A stretch of 64,000 bases of DNA from assembly GCF_002892835.1 (NCBI RefSeq), contig NZ_PJMB01000014.1, positions 1 through 64,000 on the forward strand. Direction: 5' to 3'. Shown here one piece after another: positions 32,323 through 41,332 of the stretch. The notes under the pieces are model-generated. The model worked only from the letters and a program-made list of their open reading frames with translations, made no database searches and was not told the origin of the DNA. Position numbers and translations under genes: made by a program. Numbering within the stretch: position 1 is the first letter of the stretch; each line of letters opens with the position of its first letter. The stretch is from Arthrobacter sp. AFG7.2 (lineage in GTDB: Bacteria > Actinomycetota > Actinomycetes > Actinomycetales > Micrococcaceae).

Positions 32323-33300
32323 CTAGGCCTCCGGCGTGCCCTGGTGGAACCGCAGCCGCCAGCGGCCGCCGTCCAGCACCCACAGGGAGCTCCTAAGGGT
32401 GTTGCCTGAGCGCGCATAGCTGCGGTAGGTCAGGAGGACTGCCTCCGCGCCGAGACGTTCCGCGCCGAGGATCTCGATGTCGGTCCGCTCCCCCGGGTCC
32501 TCTTCAAGTGCCATCATCATGGCGTCTCGCGTCCACACCCTGCCTGAGCTGCCGATCTCCATGAAATCGGGATGCAACAGGACGGCTGTCCGTCCAATGT
32601 CCCCCCGCACCAGCGGGCCGAGCAGCTCACGCTCGAGTTCTTCCACTTCAGCCTCCGGGGAAGCGGCAGCAGCCAGTGCTGCAGTCTCTGCACCGTCGAA
32701 ACCCCGGCTGTCCAGCTGGCTGAAAAGGTCCGGCTCCTCATAGGTTTCTGCCGAGGTTGCTACTGTTTCAGGCCGCGCCCCTGACGGCGAAGGGCGGACA
32801 TGCTTCTCTTCGGCTGCTTGAGCGGCATGATGGGCACCGGGAAAGCCCGGCCCCGAACGTGCGGCCACGCCCTGCTGATAGGCAGTTGCGGCCGCCCTGG
32901 CACGTTCGTCTGCGGCCTCATTCAGGTCATGCCCGGCGTGCCCCTTGACCCATTCAAAGGTGTATTTCCGTCCGGCGAGCTCGCGGTCCAACTCTTTGAG
33001 CAGTTCCACATTGAGGACTGGTTTGCCGTCCGCTTTGCGCCAGCCTTTGCGCTTCCATCCGGGCATCCACTTGGTAATCGAGTTAATGACGTACTGGCTG
33101 TCGCAAAGAATGCGCAGGTCCTCCTGTGGCACATGGGACGTCGCCCGCAACAGATCCAGCACCGCCATCAGTTCACCCTGGTTGTTTGTCCCGTGCGGCC
33201 ACCCGCCGGCACGCCAGCAGTCGTCATTCACATACCAGGCCCAGCCGGCCGGGCCAGGGTTTCCCAAGGCCGAACCATCAGCCGCTGCAGTAATCGTCAC
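32323..33300 (-). CDS. RNase HI with C-terminal DUF4440-like domain
   Basis: Cleaves RNA in RNA/DNA hybrids. The 325-aa protein has an N-terminal RNase HI domain (1-150) with D8, E43, D67 and D131, plus H124 (VKGHAGHDLNEAAD), all catalytic. A linker of about 60 residues is Ala/Glu-rich. A C-terminal DUF4440/SnoaL-like (NTF2-type) domain follows, with ELLGPLVRGDIGRTAVLLHPDFMEIGSSGRVWTRD and LTYRSYARSGNTLRSSLWVLDGGRWRLRFHQGTP. GTG at 33300 with AGGATGG before it was chosen; the longer frame to 33471 runs into the promoter of the divergent gene. Confidence 0.85.
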   Translation of the reverse strand: MTITAAADGSALGNPGPAGWAWYVNDDCWRAGGWPHGTNNQGELMAVLDLLRATSHVPQEDLRILCDSQYVINSITKWMPGWKRKGWRKADGKPVLNVELLKELDRELAGRKYTFEWVKGHAGHDLNEAADERARAAATAYQQGVAARSGPGFPGAHHAAQAAEEKHVRPSPSGARPETVATSAETYEEPDLFSQLDSRGFDGAETAALAAAASPEAEVEELERELLGPLVRGDIGRTAVLLHPDFMEIGSSGRVWTRDAMMMALEEDPGERTDIEILGAERLGAEAVLLTYRSYARSGNTLRSSLWVLDGGRWRLRFHQGTPEA

Positions 33301-33440
33301 CGGACCATCCTGCCAGACGGGCACGACAAACCGGAGTTCCACCCCAGCCGCACTGCTTCCCCGCCGCTCAGCCAACGGCTCCGGAAAGCGGTTACCGAAA
33401 AGTCTTGACGCGGATGCCGCAGGCGGGCAGAATCTCCTTA

Positions 33441-33471
33441 TTGACATGAGAAAGCGTTTTCTCATTTGCAT
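33441..33471 (+). promoter_or_regulatory. Promoter with LacI-family operator before the sugar-binding protein gene
   Basis: ATGAGAAAGCGTTTTCTCAT (33446-33465) is a near-perfect palindrome with outer arms ATGAGAAA/TTTCTCAT, centre GC/CG. A TTGACA -35 (33441-33446) abuts its left side. The spacing suggests binding would block RNA polymerase. Core GAAAGCGTTT is shared with the mannosidase operator at 12480. Confidence 0.75.
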
Positions 33472-33536
33472 TGCACCCCGCGAGGATGCAGTGGCAGTTC
33501 AACGTAAAGCGCACTCAGCACCAGGAAGGCACATCA

Positions 33537-34847
33537 ATGACGATCCCAAAACTCAGCCGGAGAAAGTTCCAGTTCGGAGCAGCGGCAGTTGCACTTTCCA
33601 TTCTCGCCACAGGCTGCGGCTCCGCTTCAGGCTCGGACAGCAATGAGGAAGTGACCCTTCGGTTTGCATGGTGGGGCAATGAGTACCTCAACGCGCAAAC
33701 CGAAAAGGTTATCGATGCCTTTGAGGCGGAGCATCCGAACATCAAGATCGAGTCCGAGCCGGGCGAGTGGGGCAGCTACTGGGACAAGTTGGCTACCAAA
33801 ACCGCCGCGAATGATGCGCCGGACGTGATCCAAATGGACCAGAAGTACATTGCCGAGTACGGCGGGCGCGGCGCGCTCCTTGACCTGTCCAAGCAGGGCG
33901 GAATCGATACGTCCAAGCTGGACAAGGAAGCCCTGGCTTCAGGCCAGTATGACGGCGCCCAGTACGGCCTCAGTACCGGCCAGAACGCGTACGTGATCAT
34001 GGCCAATACGAAGGTCTTCGAGGCAGCAGGCGTTCCTGTACCGGATGACAGTTCCTGGACGTGGGCGGAGTTCATGGAGACTGCCTCGAAGATCAGCGCC
34101 GCCGGCGACGGCAAAGACTACGGCGCTGCCTATGGCAGCAATGAAGCCGACCTGATTATCTGGCTGCGCCAGCACGGGGAAAACCTGTACTCCCAGGACG
34201 GCCAGCTTGATTTCGACACTGCCACGGCCGCTTCGTTCTGGGAACGGCTGAAGGAACAGCGCGACTCCAAGGCAAGTCCGCCTGCCACGGTAGCCACCGA
34301 AGATTCCGGCGCCGGCCTCGAAGAGAGCCTCTTCGGCACCAACAGGGTAGGCATGGCGTGGTGGTGGACCAACCAGCTCGGATCGCTCGAGTCCACCACC
34401 GGCAGCAGCATCAAGATGCTCCGGGCCCCCAGCATCGACGGTTCTGCCGCCGACAACGGCATGTATTACAAGCCCACCATGTTCTGGTCCGCTTCATCAC
34501 GCTCCAAGAACCCTGAAGCTGCCTCCACCTTCATCAATTACCTGGCCAACAGCCCGGAAGCCGGCGCCATCCTGATGACGGACCGTGGCGTGCCCACCAA
34601 CCCGGACATTGTTGAGACCATTACTCCGTCGCTGAAGCCTGCTGACACTACCGTGGTGGGCTTCCTGAAGGACATCGCGCCCGACATCAAGGACGCACCG
34701 CCGGTTCCGCCGGTGGGCGCAGGCAGCGTGCAGAACGTCATCAAGCGCTACACCGATGAGGTTCTCTACGACCGCCTCACGCCCCAGGCCGCCGCCGAAG
34801 CTTTCAAGAAGGAAGTTGAAGGGATGCTGGCCAGCGCCAGGAAGTAA
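33537..34847 (+). CDS. Sugar ABC transporter substrate-binding lipoprotein (orphan)
   Basis: A 436-aa family 1 solute-binding protein. The N-terminus has a Tat-like SRRKF motif (7-11), a hydrophobic stretch and lipobox ATGC with C27. It then shows the carbohydrate-binding pattern TLRFAWWGNEYLNAQTEKVIDAFEAEHPNIKIE...WGSYWDKLATKTAANDAPDVIQMD. RBS AGGAAGG 8 nt before ATG 33537. No permease genes follow; a terminator comes right after, so it must work with a transporter encoded elsewhere. Likely regulated by the LacI-type operator upstream. Confidence 0.9.
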   Translation: MTIPKLSRRKFQFGAAAVALSILATGCGSASGSDSNEEVTLRFAWWGNEYLNAQTEKVIDAFEAEHPNIKIESEPGEWGSYWDKLATKTAANDAPDVIQMDQKYIAEYGGRGALLDLSKQGGIDTSKLDKEALASGQYDGAQYGLSTGQNAYVIMANTKVFEAAGVPVPDDSSWTWAEFMETASKISAAGDGKDYGAAYGSNEADLIIWLRQHGENLYSQDGQLDFDTATAASFWERLKEQRDSKASPPATVATEDSGAGLEESLFGTNRVGMAWWWTNQLGSLESTTGSSIKMLRAPSIDGSAADNGMYYKPTMFWSASSRSKNPEAASTFINYLANSPEAGAILMTDRGVPTNPDIVETITPSLKPADTTVVGFLKDIAPDIKDAPPVPPVGAGSVQNVIKRYTDEVLYDRLTPQAAAEAFKKEVEGMLASARK

Positions 34848-34870
34848 CAGCGCGCAACTGCAAAAAGAAT

Positions 34871-34896
34871 GTGGCCCCCTCCGAGGAGGGGGCCAC
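34871..34896. terminator. Terminator between sugar-binding gene and groL
   Basis: GTGGCCCCCTCC and its complement form a perfect 12-bp stem around GA. It lies between converging genes and can serve both. T-content after it is low. Confidence 0.75.
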
Positions 34897-34934
34897 AGTC
34901 ATGTGTGATGCGGGACAGATCCCGGCAGGAGGGC

Positions 34935-36569
<1,635 letters not shown>

Positions 36570-36744
36570 AACGGCAGTAGTCCTTTCGGGACAGTCGTTA
36601 AGAATGAACCTTCGCTGCAGTGCCCGCGACGGACGACCCGTTGCCGCCGGCCTCTGTATGCCTTCGGGTGTGGGTCTCACTCCAGTTAGGTGTTTCTTCG
36701 CTCATCGACCGGTGCCGCCCGCCGCCGGCCGGAGCCAGCATTGT

Positions 36745-36771
36745 TTAGCAGTCGGTACGTCAGAGTGCTAA
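36745..36771 (-). promoter_or_regulatory. CIRCE operator 1 (HrcA site)
   Basis: TTAGCAGTC-N9-GAGTGCTAA: one mismatch (C to G in the left arm) to the CIRCE consensus. About 175 bp upstream of groL. Confidence 0.85.
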
Positions 36772-36779
36772 CTCAATAA

Positions 36780-36806
36780 TTAGCACTCTGCCGGATAGAG
36801 TGCAAG
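36780..36806 (-). promoter_or_regulatory. CIRCE operator 2 (HrcA site)
   Basis: TTAGCACTC-N9-GAGTGCAAG: left arm perfect, two mismatches in the right arm. It begins 8 bp after CIRCE 1 ends, so the two are tandem. The right arm of box 1 and the left arm of box 2 form an extra inward repeat. Confidence 0.8.
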
Positions 36807-36855
36807 CGAATACGCGGCGAAAGGGGCCTTTCCTGGCTGCCTTCGCCAAGGGCGA

Positions 36856-38133
36856 TCACTTCGCTGCGCGGCCCGCCGTTTCCAGTCCGGTGGCCGTCGG
36901 AATGTTGTCCGCCCCGTAAGTGAACACAGTAAAAGTGGCGGACGTGATATCGCCGTTGACGTCGAAAGCGACCGGACCCGATTCGCCGTCGTAATTAATG
37001 TCCTCGCCGGAGGCCTTAGCCGCAAGGCACTCCCTGTAGCTGGAACATGGCGGCGCCGCTTCCGCGCCACCTGCCCCCTCGGCCGTCCCGCCCGACACCG
37101 CAATCAGGCTTGCGGCGATGGAGCGGCCGGCGTCATCCTCGGCCCTGGCCGCTGCGAGCGCGGCAAGGTTTACGGCGTCGTAGGTCTCGGCGGCAAAGGA
37201 CACGTCCTTCAGGTCCGGGTCAATGCCCAGCAGTCTTTCCTGGAACCCGGCCGAGGGGAGTTGCCCTGGTACGACTGCACGGGCACCTTCGAGGGCCTTG
37301 GCTCCCAGTTTGGAGCCGTACCGGCTGAAGGCACCGTCACTCAGCACGAGCTTCGAGCCGGCGAGGCCGGCGTTGTGCAGTTCAGCCAGGGCGCCGTGCG
37401 CGCCGTCACGGGCTATGACGATGACAGCGTCCGGATTTGCCTCGCGGGCTGATGTGGCGGCGCTTCCCGCTTCCCCTGGCGTGAACCCCGTCGCTGCGAG
37501 GACGTCCAGGCCCGCCTGTTCCGCGGAAGCGGAGACGGAAGCCGAAACACCGCTGCCGTAGGAGCCCTCCTGGTACATCACCACAAGGGACGTGGCACCG
37601 GCATCCTTGGCGAGTTTAACCAGCACGGGACCCTGTGCGACGTCGGCGGCGGCCGTCCGGAAGTAGTATCCGCCGCTTGCAATGCTGCTGAGCCCGGCCG
37701 CGGTATTGGCGGGCGAGATCAGCGGGGTCCTGGCCCTGGATAGGATGTCCACTGCTGCTGTGGCATGGCTGGAATCGGTAGGGCCAATGACGACGTCCGC
37801 TGCGGCCTGGACCAGTGCCTGCGCCTGCGCCGCCGGCTCCTGTCCGGCGTCAAAGGGCAGAAGTTCCACGGGCCGGCCTTTGTGCCCGCCGGCAGCATTG
37901 ATGTCCTTAATGGCGAGTTTGGCGGCCGCTGCCTGGGGAGCGTTGAGGAAGCCGTTGGGACCGCTGTTGTCCAGGATGAGGCCAACGCGTAAGGTGCCGT
38001 CACCGGACGCCTCCGCTGTTTCCGTTCGCGCGTTACCTGTTACTCCCGAGCATGCGGTCAGGGCAAGTGAGCAGCCGACGACTGCTGCCAGTACCTGGCG
38101 GCCGGGCGCGGCAATGGAGAGCAGGTGCTTCAC
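36856..38133 (-). CDS. LIV-type ABC substrate-binding lipoprotein (orphan)
   Basis: A 425-aa periplasmic-binding fold type I protein of the branched-chain amino acid/amide family. The signal peptide ends in lipobox LTAC with C28. The binding domain shows LRVGLILDNSGPNGFL, VVIGPTDSSHATAAVDILSRARTPLISPANTAAGL and GGYYFRTAAADVAQG. The substrate could be an amino acid, amide or urea-like ligand. No permease or ATPase is beside it. Its GTG start overlaps the cold-shock stop (GTGA), which is unusual. CIRCE and groL lie just downstream. Confidence 0.85.
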   Translation of the reverse strand: MKHLLSIAAPGRQVLAAVVGCSLALTACSGVTGNARTETAEASGDGTLRVGLILDNSGPNGFLNAPQAAAAKLAIKDINAAGGHKGRPVELLPFDAGQEPAAQAQALVQAAADVVIGPTDSSHATAAVDILSRARTPLISPANTAAGLSSIASGGYYFRTAAADVAQGPVLVKLAKDAGATSLVVMYQEGSYGSGVSASVSASAEQAGLDVLAATGFTPGEAGSAATSAREANPDAVIVIARDGAHGALAELHNAGLAGSKLVLSDGAFSRYGSKLGAKALEGARAVVPGQLPSAGFQERLLGIDPDLKDVSFAAETYDAVNLAALAAARAEDDAGRSIAASLIAVSGGTAEGAGGAEAAPPCSSYRECLAAKASGEDINYDGESGPVAFDVNGDITSATFTVFTYGADNIPTATGLETAGRAAK

Positions 38134-38336
38134 TCGGCAGGCCGGACGCTTTCCGCCTGCGGGCCCTTCTCGCCTTCGCCGACTTCGAGTTCTACGCGCT
38201 GCCCTTCATCCAGTGCGCGGTAGCCCTCGCCCTGGATAGCGGACCAGTGGACAAAAATGTCGTCGCCTGAGCCGTCAACGGTGATGAAACCGTAGCCCTT
38301 CTCCGCGTTGAACCACTTAACGGTTCCTCGTGCCAT
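38130..38336 (-). CDS. Cold-shock protein, CspA family
   Basis: A 68-aa nucleic-acid chaperone. The opening MARGTVKWFNAEKGYGFITVDGSGDDIFVHWSAIQ contains RNP1 (KGYGFI) and RNP2 (DIFVH). A second ATG one codon upstream (38339) is an alternative; the MARG start is the family form. GGAGAGAG lies upstream. The TGA overlaps the GTG of the solute-binding protein gene. Confidence 0.95.
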   Translation of the reverse strand: MARGTVKWFNAEKGYGFITVDGSGDDIFVHWSAIQGEGYRALDEGQRVELEVGEGEKGPQAESVRPAE

Positions 38337-38526
38337 CATGACCACTCTCTCCACTAGGTCCGGGACGACGGCGCCCCGGCGCCGCCATCCGGTTGAAGCC
38401 TGGAAATCACTCTAGCCAAAGCCCGGCTCCAGCGCCGGGACCCTCTACGGCTGGCACCAAACGTTATAGACGCGCAATCCCCCTGGCCACAGGAGGGAAC
38501 CGCCTGATGGACAGGTTATGCCCGGC

Positions 38527-39168
38527 TTATCGGTATCCGGGGCCCAGCACCACTACCAGCGGAACCTGGAATTCAGTACTGTTCACCACTGTGGGCACCC
38601 CCAAGAGTTCCGCAAGGGCCTGCGCGTTCCCAAGCTGCGCAGCTCCGGAGTAGAAGATGATGGAGCCCTGCTGCGGCGCACCCGCCCAGTTGCCGACCTG
38701 GCCCAGGGTCCAGCCGTCTGACTTGACGGTTCCGCCAACCCGGCTTGCCAGCCCGGCGGTTCCGGCGGCGTTGTACACCGCCACGGACTGCGTCTTGTCC
38801 ACCGGCTCAGCCTGCTCAGTGGGTTCGGAGCCGGGCTCGTCGCCACCTTCCGGCGCGGCATCTTCGGAAGGGGCCGAGGGTTCAGGCTCGGCGGACGGGC
38901 TGTCTGATGCGCCGTGCGCGGCGGACGGGGTGGGCCCGGTCACCGCGAGTGGAGCTTCCACACTTGACGAGGCCTGGGTTGCCGGACCGCTGAATCCGAG
39001 CTTGGGCAGGATGAGGAAGGAAACCGCGCCGATGGCCAGTGCGACGATGCCTGCCGCCAGGATGGGCCAAAGCCGGGTCCGTGACGGAGCAGAGGCTGTG
39101 CGGTGAACACCTTGTCTCGACGCCGTCTCAGGGACCTTGTCGAACTCATCGCGGGCGTATTTGGTCAT
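38527..39168 (-). CDS. LytR C-terminal domain protein, membrane-anchored
   Basis: A 213-aa protein with a short cytoplasmic tail, one TM helix (about 33-57), a Ser/Pro/Glu/Ala linker and a C-terminal LytR_C domain (VAVYNAAGTAGLASRVGGTVKSDGWTLGQVGNWAG...GIVFYSGA-like, LLGVPTVVNSTEFQVPLVVVLG). The domain lies outside the membrane, in the position of the second domain of LytR-CpsA-Psr proteins, but the catalytic LCP domain is absent. Probably a cell envelope factor; function unproven. Reads the same way as DUF3263. Confidence 0.85.
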   Translation of the reverse strand: MTKYARDEFDKVPETASRQGVHRTASAPSRTRLWPILAAGIVALAIGAVSFLILPKLGFSGPATQASSSVEAPLAVTGPTPSAAHGASDSPSAEPEPSAPSEDAAPEGGDEPGSEPTEQAEPVDKTQSVAVYNAAGTAGLASRVGGTVKSDGWTLGQVGNWAGAPQQGSIIFYSGAAQLGNAQALAELLGVPTVVNSTEFQVPLVVVLGPGYR

Positions 39169-39218
39169 GGAAAAGAGACATCCTTGTGTGTAGCTGCTGA
39201 GGACTCAGCGTGAGCGTC

Positions 39219-39548
39219 TTATGCGTCGGACCCCAGGCGCCGTGCAGTGCGTGCACGGTGACGCGACGTACGTAGTCTACGCAATCTCTTGACCAGCATG
39301 GGGTCGTGGGCCAGCGCATCCTCGGTATCGATGAGGGCATTGAGGAGCTGGTAATAGTGCGTGGCGGACAGATCGAAGAGTTCCCGGATGGCCTGTTCCT
39401 TGGCACCGGCGTACTTCCACCACTGGCGCTCCAGTGCGAGCATCTGCTGGTCCCGTTCACTCAGCGGCGACTCCCGCAGCGTGAAGCCGGCCAGGAGGGA
39501 CTGCGGGGCTTCCTGCTCCGACGGGAGCTCGCGGGCTGGTTCCGCCAC
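39219..39548 (-). CDS. DUF3263 family protein
   Basis: A 109-aa cytoplasmic helical protein: LSERDQQMLALERQWWKYAGAKEQAIRELFDLSATHYYQLLNALIDTEDALAHDPMLVKRLRRLRTSR, the DUF3263 signature with an HTH-like fold. GTG at 39548 has AAGGAG 8 nt before; the longer frame to 39557 would cover that site. Predicted DNA binding. The pair with the LytR_C gene is conserved in actinobacteria. Confidence 0.88.
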   Translation of the reverse strand: MAEPARELPSEQEAPQSLLAGFTLRESPLSERDQQMLALERQWWKYAGAKEQAIRELFDLSATHYYQLLNALIDTEDALAHDPMLVKRLRRLRTSRHRARTARRLGSDA

Positions 39549-39677
39549 GGCGCACACTCCTTAGCTGGTTTCCGAAAAATGTCTGACCCCCATGCTACGG
39601 ACGAATAACACCCTTGTCATTTGGGCGGAGCACTGCTTCGCCGCCGGGGCATTGGGCCACCCTGCAAGAATAGGACG

Positions 39678-40448
39678 ATGTTTGAACCAGACGCCTTGTT
39701 TGAGCTGGAGCACGATCCTGACGGCAGCGCCACCTTCGCCGGGCTGGCGGAGCTTCCTCTGGCAGAGCTCATGGCGCCCGACTGGGCCGCCGCGCTTTCG
39801 GGCGTGGAGGCTGAACTTCGCGGCGTTCTGCGTTTCGTGGCAGGCGAAGTGGCGGCCGGGCACCCTGTCCTGCCGGCGCCGTCGAACGTCCTGCGTGCCT
39901 TCCGCCAGCCGCTCGCGGACGTAAAGGTCTTAATCGTGGGCCAGGATCCCTATCCGACGCCCGGACACGCCGTCGGATTGTCCTTCTCCGTCGGTCCGCA
40001 CGTCCGTCCCCTTCCCCGCAGCCTGGCGAACATTTACCGGGAGCTCGAAGCAGACCTGGGAATCCCCCCGAGAGTCCACGGCGACCTCTCCGCGTGGGCC
40101 GGGCAGGGGGTGCTGCTCCTGAACAGGGTGATGACGGTACGGGCGGGGTCTGCCGGTTCCCACCGCAGGAAAGGCTGGGAGGACATTACGACGGCGGCCG
40201 TCGAGGCCCTTGCCGCGCGGCGGGCACCGGACGGGTCACCGCTGCCTCTGGCAGCGGTGCTGTGGGGAAAGGACGCGGAGAGCGTACGCCGGCTTCTTCC
40301 AAGCGTCCCGGCGGTAGCAAGCGCCCACCCCAGTCCGCTGTCCGCGTCCCGCGGCTTTTTCGGTTCCCGGCCATTCAGCCGGGTCAACGCGCTGCTGCAT
40401 GGGCAGGGTGCCGCGGACGTCATCTGGGAGCTTCCGCCGGCGCCCTAG
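39678..40448 (+). CDS. ung: Uracil-DNA glycosylase
   Basis: Removes uracil from DNA, starting base excision repair. The 256-aa protein has motif A GQDPYPTPGHAVG (catalytic Asp D90) and motif B HPSPLSASRGFFGSRPFS. Start ATG at 39678 with AGGA upstream. The last bases form part of the iron box for the next gene, whose start is 14 bp downstream. Confidence 0.95.
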   Translation: MFEPDALFELEHDPDGSATFAGLAELPLAELMAPDWAAALSGVEAELRGVLRFVAGEVAAGHPVLPAPSNVLRAFRQPLADVKVLIVGQDPYPTPGHAVGLSFSVGPHVRPLPRSLANIYRELEADLGIPPRVHGDLSAWAGQGVLLLNRVMTVRAGSAGSHRRKGWEDITTAAVEALAARRAPDGSPLPLAAVLWGKDAESVRRLLPSVPAVASAHPSPLSASRGFFGSRPFSRVNALLHGQGAADVIWELPPAP

Positions 40449-40463
40449 CTTAGGCTTGCCTTA
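40445..40463 (+). promoter_or_regulatory. DtxR/IdeR iron box over the siderophore-interacting protein start codon
   Basis: CTAGCTTAGGCTTGCCTTA matches 14 of 19 positions of the iron box consensus TTAGGTTAGGCTAACCTAA, with both half-sites visible. It ends on the A of the ATG at 40463 and includes the ung stop codon. Confidence 0.65.
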
Positions 40464-41302
40464 TGAGCATTGTTCCCGCCGCCACAAGCGCCAGCAAGAA
40501 AAGCCGCCCCCAGATCAACCTCACGGTGATGCGCCGGGAACAGCTCACGCCGCACATGGTCAGGATTGTTGCCGGCGGAGACGGGTTTGCGGACTTCGTC
40601 AACAACGGCTTTGTTGACCGGTACGTCAAAATTGTCTTCCCGCAGCCTGGTGTTGAGTACTCCTCCCCGCTGGATCTGTGGAGCATCCGCGAGACCATGC
40701 CGCGGGAACAATGGCCCTTCACGCGCACGTACACGCTCCGTTGGGTGGATGTGGCGGCCCGGGAACTTGCCATCGATTTTGTGGTTCACGGCGACGACGG
40801 GTTGGCGGGGCCGTGGGCGGCCAAGGCACAGCCGGGCGACACCTTGGTCTTTACCGGCCCCGGCGGCGGATACAACCCGGACCCTGAAGCCGACTGGTAC
40901 CTGTTCGCAGGCGACGAGGCCGCCCTGCCCGCCATTGCCGCCTGCCTTGAAGCCTTGCCGGCCAGCGCTGCCGGTGTGGCTTTCCTTGAGGTTGATTCCG
41001 ACGCTGACGTCCAGCCCATAGCCGCCCCGTCGGGAGTAGACGTCCACTGGCTCTACCGCCACGGAGTCCCCGCCGGCGAAGGCAATCTCCTGGTGCAGGC
41101 AGTGGCCAACGCGGATTGGCCTGCCGGCAGGGTTGATGTTTTTGCCCACGGCGAGCGCGGCTACATGAAGGCGCTCCGGGACGTTCTCTTCGTGCAGCGC
41201 GGCCTCGAACGCAAGCAGGTGTCCCTGTCCGGCTACTGGGCCAAGGGCCGCGTTGAGGACGTTTTCCAGGCTGAGAAGAAACTGCCCGTCGGCCAGATCT
41301 GA
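40463..41302 (+). CDS. Siderophore-interacting protein (FAD-binding ferric reductase)
   Basis: A 279-aa flavoprotein that releases iron from siderophores by reduction in the cytoplasm. An N-terminal FAD-binding 9 domain shows RTYTLRWVDVAARELAIDFVVHG...GPWAAKAQPGDTLVFTGPGG (FAD loop), followed by the NAD(P)H-binding SIP domain with WYLFAGDEAALPAI...FLEV and the C-terminal YWAKGRVEDVFQAEKK. ATG at 40463, 14 bp after ung and directly under the iron box, so repression by DtxR at high iron is expected. Confidence 0.93.
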   Translation: MSIVPAATSASKKSRPQINLTVMRREQLTPHMVRIVAGGDGFADFVNNGFVDRYVKIVFPQPGVEYSSPLDLWSIRETMPREQWPFTRTYTLRWVDVAARELAIDFVVHGDDGLAGPWAAKAQPGDTLVFTGPGGGYNPDPEADWYLFAGDEAALPAIAACLEALPASAAGVAFLEVDSDADVQPIAAPSGVDVHWLYRHGVPAGEGNLLVQAVANADWPAGRVDVFAHGERGYMKALRDVLFVQRGLERKQVSLSGYWAKGRVEDVFQAEKKLPVGQI

Positions 41303-41332
41303 GCAACTCAGATCTGGCTACAGCGGTTCCGG

